NCBI GenBank assembly: GCA_963843745.1
Contig: CAWJLP010000007.1
Location: 1,736,001-1,800,000 of the forward strand
DNA from: Trebonia sp963843745
Lineage (GTDB): Bacteria; Actinomycetota; Actinomycetes; Streptosporangiales; Streptosporangiaceae
Direction: 5' to 3'
DNA: 64,000 bases
The stretch's first letter is position 1. Each line of letters starts with the position of its first letter. Below are positions 11,964-20,442 of this stretch, piece after piece. The position numbers and the translations under genes were made by a program. Below the pieces are notes generated by a model. That model was given only the letters and a program-made list of their open reading frames with translations. It was not told the origin of the DNA and searched no databases.

Positions 11964-12298
11964 TCAGGGACGTCGTCGTCGACGGGCTGCTCGGCCTCGC
12001 CGTGCTGACGGTCGCGGCCGCCGCGCTCGGCGTGGCGGTCATGCCCGACGCCTACGCCAGGCTGCATTACGTCACGCCCGCGGCCATCGTGGCGCCGGTG
12101 TTCGTGACGCTCGCGATCTTCGTCAGGGAAGGCCTGGACGAGAACACCGGCGAGACCATCGTCGCGCTGTTCTTCATGATCGTCGCGGCCCCGTTCCTGT
12201 CGCACGCGACGATCCGCGCGATGCGCGTCCGCGACCGCGGCGACTGGCGCCAGCCGCACGAGGACAGCCAGCGGACGAAGGCGAAGGAGCCGCGATGA
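11954..12298 (+). CDS. mnhG: MrpG/MnhG (MbhC-like) antiporter subunit
   Basis: A 114-residue protein with three predicted helices. VMPDAYARLHYVTPAAIVAP matches the MrpG signature (MPDxYxRLH), followed by a conserved acidic loop DENTGET and a third helix IVALFFMIVAAPFLSHA. A charged tail extends past the family core. It overlaps the neighbouring genes at both ends. Confidence 0.88.
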   Translation: MAVIRDVVVDGLLGLAVLTVAAAALGVAVMPDAYARLHYVTPAAIVAPVFVTLAIFVREGLDENTGETIVALFFMIVAAPFLSHATIRAMRVRDRGDWRQPHEDSQRTKAKEPR

Positions 12299-12564
12299 TC
12301 TCGGCCGGGCTGATGAACACCCTCCAGGTCACCGTCCTCGTCCTGGTCGCGGCCGGCGCGACGGTCGTGGTCCGCACCAGGACGCGGGTCCGCCAGGTGC
12401 TCGCGCTCAGCGTCTACGGCATGCTGCTGGCGATCTTGTTCCTCGTCTTCCAGGCGCCGGACGTGACGCTGTCCGAGCTCACGGTCGGCGCCATCGTGCT
12501 GCCGATCATCCTGCTGCTCGCGATCGCCAAGGTGAGCAAGCCGGACAGGAAGCGAGAGCGGTGA
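12295..12564 (+). CDS. DUF4040 protein, MbhD-like (MrpA C-terminal) subunit
   Basis: This 89-residue, three-helix protein corresponds to the part of MrpA that exists as a separate MbhD subunit in archaeal complexes: LALSVYGMLLAILFLVFQAP-DVTLSELTVGA contains the conserved APDVxLxE motif. The classical MrpA N-terminal antiporter domain is absent from the operon. ATGA overlap with mnhG and GTGA overlap with the next gene. Confidence 0.82.
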   Translation: MISAGLMNTLQVTVLVLVAAGATVVVRTRTRVRQVLALSVYGMLLAILFLVFQAPDVTLSELTVGAIVLPIILLLAIAKVSKPDRKRER

Positions 12565-13313
12565 CGCCCAGGCAGCGCCTCTGGTTCTTCGCCGTGGCCG
12601 CCGCCGGCCTCGTCGCCTGCTACCTGTGGGCGTTCACCGGCCTGCCCGGCTTCGGCGGCTACCCGGGCCCGTACGGCCAGGAGATCCTCCGGGTGGCCGT
12701 CCAGCAGACGAACGCCACCGGCGTCGTCTCCGCCGTCAACTTCGAATACCGCGGCTTCAACACCGTCGGCGAGGAGTTCATCCTGTTCGCCGCCGCGGCC
12801 GGGATGAGCGTCGTGCTCAGGAAGCTGCGCGAGGAACGCGAGACCGAGCCGGCTGACGAGGCCGGATCCAGGACCGTCCCGCCGAGCAGCAGCGCCGTCC
12901 GGGTGGCCGCGCTGCTGATGGTCGGCCCCACGGCGCTCCTCGGCTGGTGGCTCGCCTCGCACGCGCAGGCCAGCCCGTCCGGCGGCTTCCAGGGCGGCGT
13001 GATCCTGGCGAGCGCGTTCCTCCTGATCTACCTGGCCGGTGAGTTCCTCAGCTTCCGCAGGCTCAGCCCGGACGCGCTGCTGGACGCGGTCGAGGCGGTC
13101 GGCGCCGGCGGGTTCGTCGCCATCGGCCTCGCCGCGATCGCGATGAACCTGCCGTACCTGTACAACTACCTGCCGCTCGGCACGATCCCCGGCGCGGTCA
13201 GCTCGTCGGGGACGATCGCGCTGATCAGCTTCTTCGTCGGCATCGAGGTGGCCGCCGCGTTCACGGCGATCGTCAGCGAGCTGCTCGACCAGACCCTGCT
13301 GCGGAGCGCCTGA
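12561..13313 (+). CDS. mnhB: MnhB-type subunit, fused MbhE + MbhF-like
   Basis: A 250-residue membrane protein made of two parts. The first about 95 residues (FGGYPGPYGQEILRVAVQQT, then SAVNFEYRGFNTVGEEFILF) match MbhE-type modules. The second (residues about 110-250; SPSGGFQGGVILASAFLLIY and TIALISFFVGIEVAAAFTAI) is the MnhB domain. In Pyrococcus Mbh these are separate mbhE and mbhF genes, so this looks like a fusion. A 20-residue charged linker (KLREERETEPADEAG) joins them. GTG start in the overlap with the DUF4040 gene. Confidence 0.82.
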   Translation: MTPRQRLWFFAVAAAGLVACYLWAFTGLPGFGGYPGPYGQEILRVAVQQTNATGVVSAVNFEYRGFNTVGEEFILFAAAAGMSVVLRKLREERETEPADEAGSRTVPPSSSAVRVAALLMVGPTALLGWWLASHAQASPSGGFQGGVILASAFLLIYLAGEFLSFRRLSPDALLDAVEAVGAGGFVAIGLAAIAMNLPYLYNYLPLGTIPGAVSSSGTIALISFFVGIEVAAAFTAIVSELLDQTLLRSA

Positions 13314-13657
13314 TGGGTATCTTCCCGTTCCTGGTCGTGGCCTGGGTGGTCGTGGCCGGCCTGTACGGCATCGTCACCAGCCGCGACCTCATCCACCAGA
13401 TCGTCTGCCTGATCGTCGTGCAGTCCTCGACGTACGTGCTGCTGCTCGGCGTCGGCTACGTGACCGGCGGCGCGGCGCCGTACTTCTTCGACATCCCGCT
13501 GCACACCAAGGCGGTCGACCCCGTGGTGCAGGCGCTCGCGCTCACCGACGTGGTGGTCGAGGCGGCGGTCACCGCGCTGCTGCTGTCCTTCGCGATCCAG
13601 GCGCAGAAGCGCTTCGGCACCCTGGACCCGACCGAGCTCGCTGAGTTCAAAGGCTGA
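13313..13657 (+). CDS. mnhC: MnhC / NuoK-like (MbhG-like) antiporter subunit
   Basis: A 114-residue, three-helix protein homologous to complex I subunit NuoK. IHQIVCLIVVQSSTYVLLLG is the second helix, though it lacks the usual GxxLxxxxxN spacing of NuoK. DPVVQALALTDVVVEAAVTA is the strongly conserved DP..QALxLTxIVIxxA motif of MrpC. It is translationally coupled to both flanking genes by TGATG-type overlaps. Confidence 0.9.
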   Translation: MGIFPFLVVAWVVVAGLYGIVTSRDLIHQIVCLIVVQSSTYVLLLGVGYVTGGAAPYFFDIPLHTKAVDPVVQALALTDVVVEAAVTALLLSFAIQAQKRFGTLDPTELAEFKG

Positions 13658-15522
13658 TGGACCAGCTCTACGCCCTGGCGGTGACGGTGCCGCTGCTGGC
13701 CGCCGCCGCGCTCCTCGCCGCCCGCCCGCTGTTCGCGGGGCATCGGCGGGTCCCCGACCTGGTCGCGATCGCGGTCTCGGCATCCGTCGCCGTCATGCTC
13801 GCTTTCCTCGTCGTCCGAACGTATGGTGCCGACTCCACATACTGGTTCGCCGGTTTCCGGCCCTCGGGCGGCATCGTGATCGGGATCGACTTCGAGGCCG
13901 GCCCGCTGAGCGCCGGGCTGGCCTGCCTCGGCGCGGCGCTGATGACCGCGTCGCTGGTGTTCTCCTGGCGGTACTTCCCCCAGGCCCGTGGCTACTTCCA
14001 CGTCCTGATGCTGACCTTCCTCGCGGGCATGACCGGGTTCTGCCTGACCGGGGACGTCTTCGACCTGTTCGTGTGGTTCGAGCTGATGGGCGTGTCCGCC
14101 TACGCGCTGACCGCCTACCGGCCAGAAGAGCGCGGCCCCATCCAGGGCGCGCTCAACTTCGCCATCACCAACAGCGTCGGCGCCTACCTGTCGCTGACCG
14201 GGATCGCGCTCATCTACGGCCGCACCGGCGCGCTGAACATGGCCCAGATCGCCGCCTACGTCAACCGCCACACCGCCGTCGGCAATAACCCCCACCCCCA
14301 CAACCCCAGTGGCCTCATAGTCATCGCCTTTCTCCTGATCATCACCGGGCTGCTCGTCAAGGGCGCGATCGTCCCCTTCCACTTCTGGCTCGCCGACGCG
14401 CACGCGGTCGCGCCGACGCCGGTCTGCGTGCTGTTCTCCGGCGTGATGGTCGAACTCGGCCTGTACGGGATCGCCCGGATGTACTGGTCGGTGTTCGGCG
14501 CGGCGCTCGGCCACCGGCAGCAGATCTCGCACCTGTTCCTGGCGCTCGGCGTGCTCACGGCGGTGGTCGGCGCGCTGTTCTGCTTCCGCGAGCGGCACCT
14601 CAAGCGGCTGCTCGCGTTCTCCACGATCAGCCACGCCGGGATGTTCCTCGCCGGGTTCGCGCTGCTCACCCCGCTCGGCCTCGCGGGCACCGCGCTGTAC
14701 GTGGCCGGCCACGCGTTCGTCAAGGCCGCGCTGTTCCTCTGCGTGGGCATCGTGCTGCACCGGCTGCGCTCGGTGAACGAGACCTGGCTGCACGGCCGCG
14801 GCAGGCGGTTGCCGGTCACCGGCATCATCTTCACCGCGGCCGCCCTCGGGCTGGCCGACCTGCCGCCGTTCGGCACGTTCCTCGGCAAGGGCTGGATCGA
14901 GGACAGCGCGGCCGCGCCGTGGCTGACCGCCGTCTTTCTCGCCTGCGGCATCCTCGTCGGCGGGGCGGTGCTGCGGGTTGCGGGCGGCGTGTTCTACGGG
15001 CTCGGCGACCCGCCGGGGGAGGACCCGGGGATGGCCGCCGAGGCGAACGAGGAGACGGGGGAGACGGACGAAGCGCGGCAGCGGACGCCGCTGTCCATGC
15101 TCGTCCCGGCGGCCGCGCTGGCGGCGCTCGGGCTGGCCGCCGGCGTCGCCGCCATGACGCCGAAGATCGCCGCGGGACTGGAGGCGGCGGCCGCCAGGTT
15201 CCAGGACCAGCCCGCGTACATCGCGACCGTGCTCACTGGCGCCCGCGTCACCCGCGCCGTGCCGCTGCACCCGGTGTCCCCCGCGGACGTGACCGTGGTC
15301 TCCGTGATCACCGCGCTGTGCACGGTGCTCGGCGCGGCGGCGCTCGCCGCGACGGCGCTGTACTGGCGCCGCCTGCCGGTGCTCCGTCGCGGCTACGAGC
15401 CGGGCGCCGGCCTGACCGTCGCCATCCGCCGCTTCCAGAGCGGCGTCATCAACGACTACATCACCTGGCTGATCGCCGGCGTCGCCACCCTGGGCGGCGT
15501 GCTGGCCCTAGTAATCCGCTGA
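13657..15522 (+). CDS. mnhD: MnhD / NuoN-M-like (MbhH-like) antiporter subunit
   Basis: The largest antiporter subunit here, 621 residues with about 14 membrane helices. It carries the key residues of the proton-channel family: the TM5 glutamate in FDLFVWFELMGVSAYAL and the TM7 lysine in LLVKGAIVPFHFWLADAHAV, followed by the conserved histidine in LLAFSTISHAGM. A charged cytoplasmic insert (EDPGMAAEANEETGETDEA) sits in the C-terminal third. It ends the operon. The predicted role is cation/proton exchange driven by, or generating, the proton gradient. Confidence 0.92.
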   Translation: MDQLYALAVTVPLLAAAALLAARPLFAGHRRVPDLVAIAVSASVAVMLAFLVVRTYGADSTYWFAGFRPSGGIVIGIDFEAGPLSAGLACLGAALMTASLVFSWRYFPQARGYFHVLMLTFLAGMTGFCLTGDVFDLFVWFELMGVSAYALTAYRPEERGPIQGALNFAITNSVGAYLSLTGIALIYGRTGALNMAQIAAYVNRHTAVGNNPHPHNPSGLIVIAFLLIITGLLVKGAIVPFHFWLADAHAVAPTPVCVLFSGVMVELGLYGIARMYWSVFGAALGHRQQISHLFLALGVLTAVVGALFCFRERHLKRLLAFSTISHAGMFLAGFALLTPLGLAGTALYVAGHAFVKAALFLCVGIVLHRLRSVNETWLHGRGRRLPVTGIIFTAAALGLADLPPFGTFLGKGWIEDSAAAPWLTAVFLACGILVGGAVLRVAGGVFYGLGDPPGEDPGMAAEANEETGETDEARQRTPLSMLVPAAALAALGLAAGVAAMTPKIAAGLEAAAARFQDQPAYIATVLTGARVTRAVPLHPVSPADVTVVSVITALCTVLGAAALAATALYWRRLPVLRRGYEPGAGLTVAIRRFQSGVINDYITWLIAGVATLGGVLALVIR

Positions 15523-15528
15523 CCCAGA

Positions 15529-15544
15529 GATAACAGCAAGAAGC
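15529..15544 (+). repeat. 16-mer repeat, copy 1 of 3
   Basis: GATAACAGCAAGAAGC occurs 7 bases after the mnhD stop codon. The same 16 bases recur exactly at 26062-26077 and 26164-26179, all in intergenic DNA and the same orientation. Not a known element to me. Confidence 0.8.
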
Positions 15545-15622
15545 GAGGCGCTGATCCGGAATGAGCAGGCGCTTGTCCGCGTTGCACTCACATTGGTTTA
15601 AGACTTGGGAATCTGTGGAGTC

Positions 15623-15745
15623 ATGCACAACCTGATCGCTTGCCCGAACTGCCACATCTGGCATTGCGGGACGTGTGGCTGTCCTAGGGACATCAGGGCG
15701 AACGGCCGCTCAGTCGCCAGCAGCGGGCCCAGCGGCCCTCGGTGA
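15623..15745 (+). CDS. Candidate 40-residue cysteine-rich small protein
   Basis: An ATG frame in the 390-base gap after mnhD encodes 40 residues. Residues 7-20 read CPNCHIWHCGTCGC, five cysteines and two histidines in CxxC, CxxC and CxC spacings, which is compatible with a zinc or Fe-S site. The C-terminal half is Ser/Gly/Pro/Arg-rich and may be disordered. GGAG occurs upstream but only two bases from the ATG, a poor spacing. The rest of the gap (15746-15915) shows nothing I recognise. Chance is a real alternative for an ORF this short. Confidence 0.3.
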   Translation: MHNLIACPNCHIWHCGTCGCPRDIRANGRSVASSGPSGPR

Positions 15746-15915
15746 TGCTTCCCGGCGGCGGGATCGTCACGGGGCCGGTCACGGAACAGGCGAGCCGGGC
15801 GGACGTGTCGCCGGGGGCGGCCAGCGGCGGCAGCTTCGGGAACGTCGCGCGCCCTGGACGACAGGCGCGATGGCGTCCGGCGGGATCGCCGGCGGCGGCG
15901 GTGCGGTGCGCGTGA

Positions 15916-17058
15916 TCAGCTCGTCGGCAGCCCGGTCAGTTCCGCGTACAGCGCCGCGGTCTGCGCCGCGACGGCGTCCCAGCTGAACTCCGCGACCGCC
16001 CGCTCCCGGCCGGCGCTGCCCATCTCCGCGGCGCGCATGGGGTCGTGCAGCAGCGCGTTCATCGCGTCCGCGAGGGACGCCGGGTCGTTTGGCGGCACGA
16101 GCAGGCCGGTCACCCCGTCGTCGACGACCTCGGGGATGCCGCCGACCCGGGAGCCGACCACGGCGGTCCCGCACGCCATCGCCTCCAGGTTGACGATGCC
16201 GAGCGGCTCGTACACCGATGGGCAGACGAAGATCAGCGCGTTCGTGAGCAGCTGGATGATCTCCCGTTTGGGCAGCATCTCCGGGATCCACAGCACTCCC
16301 GACCTGGTCGCTTGCAGCATGCCGACCAGCCCCTCGACCTCGGCGGCCAGTTCCGGCGTGTCGGCCGCGCCGGCGCAGAGCACGAGCTGGGCCTCCGGCT
16401 CCATCGCCGACGCGGCCCGCAGCAGCACGGACACGCCTTTCTGCCTGGTGATCCTGCCGACGAAGATGACGTAGGGCCGGTCCGGGTCGACGCCGTGCTT
16501 CTCGAGAACGTCGGTGCCGGGGTCCGGCCGGTACTCGGCCGTGTCGATGCCGTTGCGTATGACACGCGTACGTTCCGGATGAATGTCTGGATAGGCGGCC
16601 AGGATGTCAGCCCGCATGCCTTCGGAGACCGCCACCACCGCCGACGCGTGGGTGGCGGCCTCCCGCTCCGCCCAGGACGACAGCGCGTAGCCGCCGCCGA
16701 GCTGCTCGGCCTTCCACGGGCGCAGCGGCTCGAGGGAGTGCATCGTCACGACGTGCGGGATGCCGTAGCGCAGCGAGGCGAGATGGCCCGCCAGGTTCGC
16801 GTACCAGGTGTGCGAGTGCACCAGATCCGCGCCTGCGACCGCCTCCGCCATCGACAGGTCGGTGGAGAACACGCGGAGCACCTGGTCGTTCAGCGCGCCC
16901 CACGGGTGGTGGGCCACCGCGTCCGGCCGGTCGATGCCCTGGCAGTGCACGGTGAGGTCCACCAGCGGCGCCAGCGACTTGGCCAGGTACTCGACGTGCA
17001 CGCCCGCGCCGCCGTAGACCTCGGGCGGGTACTCGCGGGTGAGCAGCGCGACCTTCAT
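15916..17058 (-). CDS. glgM: GT4/GT5 ADP-glucose glucosyltransferase, GlgM/actinobacterial GlgA type
   Basis: A 380-residue GT-B enzyme starting MKVALLTREYPPEVYGGAGV, the hallmark of the actinobacterial 'glycogen synthase' family. VHSHTWYANLAG, VSEGMRADIL, IRNGIDTAEYRPD, GRITRQKGV and the catalytic pair Glu284/Glu292 in YEPLGIVNLEAMACG are all present. In mycobacteria this family (GlgM) makes maltose-1-phosphate from ADP-glucose and glucose-1-phosphate for the GlgE alpha-glucan route; classical glycogen synthase activity was the older assignment. The start overlaps the glgC stop (ATGA), so the two are cotranscribed and share the ADP-glucose pathway. Confidence 0.9.
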   Translation of the reverse strand: MKVALLTREYPPEVYGGAGVHVEYLAKSLAPLVDLTVHCQGIDRPDAVAHHPWGALNDQVLRVFSTDLSMAEAVAGADLVHSHTWYANLAGHLASLRYGIPHVVTMHSLEPLRPWKAEQLGGGYALSSWAEREAATHASAVVAVSEGMRADILAAYPDIHPERTRVIRNGIDTAEYRPDPGTDVLEKHGVDPDRPYVIFVGRITRQKGVSVLLRAASAMEPEAQLVLCAGAADTPELAAEVEGLVGMLQATRSGVLWIPEMLPKREIIQLLTNALIFVCPSVYEPLGIVNLEAMACGTAVVGSRVGGIPEVVDDGVTGLLVPPNDPASLADAMNALLHDPMRAAEMGSAGRERAVAEFSWDAVAAQTAALYAELTGLPTS

Positions 17059-18293
17059 TCCGTGACCACCGCGGCCTTGCCCACCACGGTGATGCCGCCG
17101 GGGGACACCACGAAGCCGCGCGCGCGGTCGTGCTCCTTGTCCACGCCGATCTTGACCCCCTCGGGCACCACCACGTTCTTGTCGACGATCGCGTTCCTGA
17201 TCTCCGCGTGCCTGCCGACCACCGTGTTGTGCAGCAGCACGCTGCGGTCCACCGTGGCCCAGCTGTTGACTTTTACCCCGGGAGACAGCACGGACTGCCG
17301 CACCAGGCCGCCGGAGACGATCACGCCGTTGCTGACCAGGCTGTCGATGGCCCGGCCCACCCGGTCGCCGGTGTCGTGGACGAACTTGGCGGGCGGCAGG
17401 TTCTCCACGTGGGTGAGGATGGGCCACCGGTAGTTGTACAGGTTGAACATGGGGTCGACGGTGCGCAGGTCCATGTGCGCGTCGAAGTACGCGTCGATGG
17501 TACCGACGTCGCGCCAGTAGCCGGCGTCGCGTTCCGTCGACCCGGGGACCTTGTTGGTCATGAAGTCGTAGGCCTGGGCGACGCCGTCGTCGACCAGCAT
17601 GGGGATGATGTTCCCGCCGACGTCGTGCCTGCTGTCGGGATCCTCGGCGTCCCGGCGCAGCGCGTCCACGAGCACCTTCGTGCTGAACACGTAGATGCCC
17701 ATCGACGCGAACGACTCCTCGGGGCTGTCCGGCAGCGGCGGCGGGTCGGCCGGCTTCTCAAGGAACGTGGTGATGGTCCGCCCGTCGCCGCTGACGCCTA
17801 CGATCCCGAACGCCTTGGCGTCCTGCCGGTTGACCGGCAGCGCCGCGACCGTCACGCCCGCGCCGTGCTCGAGGTGCTGGGCGATCATCTGCCTGGGGTC
17901 CATCCGGTACACGTGGTCGGCGCCGATGACGACCACCAGTTCGGGGTTCTCGTCGTTGATCAGGTTCATCGACTGGAAGATCGCGTCCGCGGAGCCGGTG
18001 TACCAGTGCGGCCCGAGCCGCTGCTGCGCGGGTACCGGCGTCACGTAGTTGCCGAGCAGGTCGCTCATCCGCCAGGTCACGGAGATGTGCCGATCGAGGC
18101 TGTGGCTCTTGTACTGGGTGAGTACGCAGATCTTCCTGATGCTGCTGTTCACCAGGTTGGACAGCGCGAAGTCGATCAGCCGGTACACACCGCCGAACGG
18201 CACGGCGGGCTTGGCCCGGTCGTCGGTCAGCGGCGCCAGGCGGGTGCCGGCGCCGCCGGCCAGTACGATTCCCAATACCGACGGGTCCGGCAT
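17055..18293 (-). CDS. glgC: Glucose-1-phosphate adenylyltransferase
   Basis: A 412-residue GlgC. VLGIVLAGGAGTRLAPLTDD-RAKPAVPFGG is the nucleotide-binding N-terminus, followed by YRLIDFALSNLVNS and a second catalytic segment VVVIGADHVYRMD. The C-terminal left-handed beta-helix (SVLSPGVKVNSWATVDRSVL) completes it. It makes ADP-glucose from ATP and glucose-1-phosphate for the following glgM gene. ATG 18293 was preferred over the in-frame ATG at 18314 because GGGAGGG precedes it at good spacing. Confidence 0.95.
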   Translation of the reverse strand: MPDPSVLGIVLAGGAGTRLAPLTDDRAKPAVPFGGVYRLIDFALSNLVNSSIRKICVLTQYKSHSLDRHISVTWRMSDLLGNYVTPVPAQQRLGPHWYTGSADAIFQSMNLINDENPELVVVIGADHVYRMDPRQMIAQHLEHGAGVTVAALPVNRQDAKAFGIVGVSGDGRTITTFLEKPADPPPLPDSPEESFASMGIYVFSTKVLVDALRRDAEDPDSRHDVGGNIIPMLVDDGVAQAYDFMTNKVPGSTERDAGYWRDVGTIDAYFDAHMDLRTVDPMFNLYNYRWPILTHVENLPPAKFVHDTGDRVGRAIDSLVSNGVIVSGGLVRQSVLSPGVKVNSWATVDRSVLLHNTVVGRHAEIRNAIVDKNVVVPEGVKIGVDKEHDRARGFVVSPGGITVVGKAAVVTE

Positions 18294-18395
18294 GTTTTCC
18301 CTCCCGGTGATCATCTGCTGCCATGCTGCACCCTCAGCGCGTTCCGCCGCCAGCCGGCGTCCTATCCCCCAGGCGATCGTGCAAACCTATGGTCT

Positions 18396-19589
18396 ATGAC
18401 CGAGGGCGCGACACGGCCCAGGGCCGTGATCATCGGAGCGGGAATCGGCGGCCTCGCCGCCGCCGCGGGCCTGCACGCGGCTGGCTGGGACGTCACCGCG
18501 TACGAGCAGGCGGCGTCGCTCGAACCGGTCGGGGCCGGGCTGGCACTGGCGCCTAACGGGCTGCGGGCGCTTGACGTGTTCGGCGCCGGAGACGCGGTCC
18601 GGGCGCACGCCGTCGGCCAGGAGATCGGGATCCGCCGGCCCGACGGCCGGTGGCTGCTGCGGTCGAGGACCGAACGCATGATCACGGACCGGTTCGGCGA
18701 TCCGGTGATCCTGCTGCCGCGGTCGCGGCTGATCGAGGCCCTGGCCTCCCGGGTCCCGGCCGGCGTCCTCGCGCTGTCCACCGAGGTGACGTCGGCAGAC
18801 TCCGGCGGGCACGTGGCCACCACGGCGGGCCCGCTCGACGCGGACCTGGTGGTCGCCGCGGACGGGCTCAGCTCCGCTACGCGCGCCGCGCTGTTCCCCG
18901 CGCATCCCGGGCCCCGCTACGCGGGGTTCACCACCTGGCGGCTGCTGACCCCGCAGTTCCCTGGGCCGGTGCCGATGTCGGAGACCTGGGGACGCGGCAG
19001 TGTGTTCGGTGTCATGCCGCTGGCTGACGGCCGGGTGTACTGCTACGCGGCCGCGCCCGCGCCGCGGGGCGCGCACAGCCCGGACGACGAACTGGCCGAG
19101 CTGGTCCGGCGCTTCGGCGGCTGGCACCAGCCGATCCCCGCGCTGCTCGCGTCGGCCACGCCCGAGTCCGTGCTCAGGCACGACGTCGCGGAACTGGCCG
19201 AGCCGCTGCCCGCGATGCACCGCGGGCGCGTCGCGCTGCTCGGCGACGCCGCCCACCCGATGACGCCCAACCTCGGGCAGGGCGCCTGCCAGGCACTCGA
19301 AGACGCCGCCGTCCTCGCCCGGCTGGCTACCGGTCTGGACGGCTCCGGCGTCCCCGGCGTGCTGGCCCGCTACACCGCCACGCGGCTGGCGCGGACCACG
19401 AAGATCGTCCGGCTGTCCCGCCGCGCCGGCCGGATGACCACCTGGACTTCCCCGCCTGCCATCGCCGTCCGCGACGGCCTGGCGATGACCCTCGGCAAGC
19501 TGGCGCCCGCCGCCGCGCTCCGCGGCCTTGCCCCGATCTACGACTGGCACCCGCCGCCGTCCCCTAGCGGGAGGCCGGGTGCACGCTGA
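18396..19589 (+). CDS. FAD-dependent aromatic-type monooxygenase
   Basis: A 397-residue flavoprotein of the p-hydroxybenzoate hydroxylase fold. It has AVIIGAGIGGLAAAAGLHAA (Rossmann GxGxxG), the DG motif in VVAADGLSSATRAA, and the FAD-ribityl motif GDAAHPMTPNLGQGACQALE. No signal or membrane segment. Substrate is unknown; relatives hydroxylate aromatics or polyketides. The stop overlaps the next gene (GTG at 19579), so a methyltransferase is translated with it, suggesting hydroxylation followed by methylation of one small molecule. Confidence 0.9.
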   Translation: MTEGATRPRAVIIGAGIGGLAAAAGLHAAGWDVTAYEQAASLEPVGAGLALAPNGLRALDVFGAGDAVRAHAVGQEIGIRRPDGRWLLRSRTERMITDRFGDPVILLPRSRLIEALASRVPAGVLALSTEVTSADSGGHVATTAGPLDADLVVAADGLSSATRAALFPAHPGPRYAGFTTWRLLTPQFPGPVPMSETWGRGSVFGVMPLADGRVYCYAAAPAPRGAHSPDDELAELVRRFGGWHQPIPALLASATPESVLRHDVAELAEPLPAMHRGRVALLGDAAHPMTPNLGQGACQALEDAAVLARLATGLDGSGVPGVLARYTATRLARTTKIVRLSRRAGRMTTWTSPPAIAVRDGLAMTLGKLAPAAALRGLAPIYDWHPPPSPSGRPGAR

Positions 19590-20409
19590 GCGCCCGTTGG
19601 GTGAGCATGCGCGGAGAGCGGCACGCACCTACGGGGCTGCCGCTGATCACTACGGCCTGGCCGCGCTGAGTTTCTGGGACCGGTTCGGCGCGGCCACGGT
19701 GGCTGGATTGCCGCTGGCGGCCGGGCACACCGTGCTCGACCTGTGCTGTGGCGCGGGAGCGTCGGCGATTCCGGCTGCCCGCCTCGTCGGTCCTGACGGG
19801 CGCGTCCTCGGCATCGACGTCGCGGAGTCGCTGCTGGACATGGCCCGCGCCAGGGCGGCCCGCGAGGGCCTGGCCAACATCGGGTTCCGGGCGGGCGATG
19901 CGACCAGGACCGCGCTGCCTGATGGCGGCTTTGACGCGGTGATCTGCGTATTCGGGGTGTTCTTCGTGCCGGATATGGCGGGGTTCGTCGCGGAGATGTG
20001 GCGCCTGGTCCGTCCCGGCGGCGCGCTGGCGATTACCACCTGGGGCGCGGGCCTGTTCGAGCCCGCCAACACCGTTTTCTGGGAATCGGTGCGCGAGGTA
20101 GAGCCATCGTTGTTCAAAGCGTTCAACCCCTGGGATGAGATCACCACCGAGGCCGCCCTCGCGGACCTGCTCGCTCGCGGCGGCGTGGCACATCCAGCCA
20201 TCAGGGCCGCCCCAGGCTGGCACCACCTCGACGAGCCGGACAGGTTCTGGGACATCGTCCTCGGCACCGGCTACCGGGCCACCATCGATGCCCTCAGCCA
20301 GGAGCAACGCGACATCGTCCGCGATCGCCTCCTCAGCAGGCTGCGGTCGGAGGGCATCACGTCTGTGCGGACAGACGTGGTGTTCAGCACCGCCCAGCGC
20401 CCAGACTGA
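19579..20409 (+). CDS. Class I SAM-dependent methyltransferase
   Basis: A 276-residue protein with motif I VLDLCCGAGASAIPAARLVG, the acidic ribose-binding VLGIDVAESLL, motif post-I/II GDATRTALPDGGFDAVICVF and motif III LVRPGGALAITTW. This matches UbiE/Coq5-like small-molecule methyltransferases. GTG 19579 is chosen because GGGAGG lies about 6 bases upstream; it overlaps the monooxygenase gene by 11 bases. Likely works on the same substrate as the monooxygenase. Confidence 0.88.
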   Translation: MHAERPLGEHARRAARTYGAAADHYGLAALSFWDRFGAATVAGLPLAAGHTVLDLCCGAGASAIPAARLVGPDGRVLGIDVAESLLDMARARAAREGLANIGFRAGDATRTALPDGGFDAVICVFGVFFVPDMAGFVAEMWRLVRPGGALAITTWGAGLFEPANTVFWESVREVEPSLFKAFNPWDEITTEAALADLLARGGVAHPAIRAAPGWHHLDEPDRFWDIVLGTGYRATIDALSQEQRDIVRDRLLSRLRSEGITSVRTDVVFSTAQRPD

Positions 20410-20442
20410 GCGATTCGCGCGACCCGTGTTCCGGGCTGCGCG

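Noticed and set aside
13456..15270. 600-codon open frame antisense to mnhD
   Set aside because: High-GC shadow frame; composition is hydrophilic and repetitive and no domain is visible.
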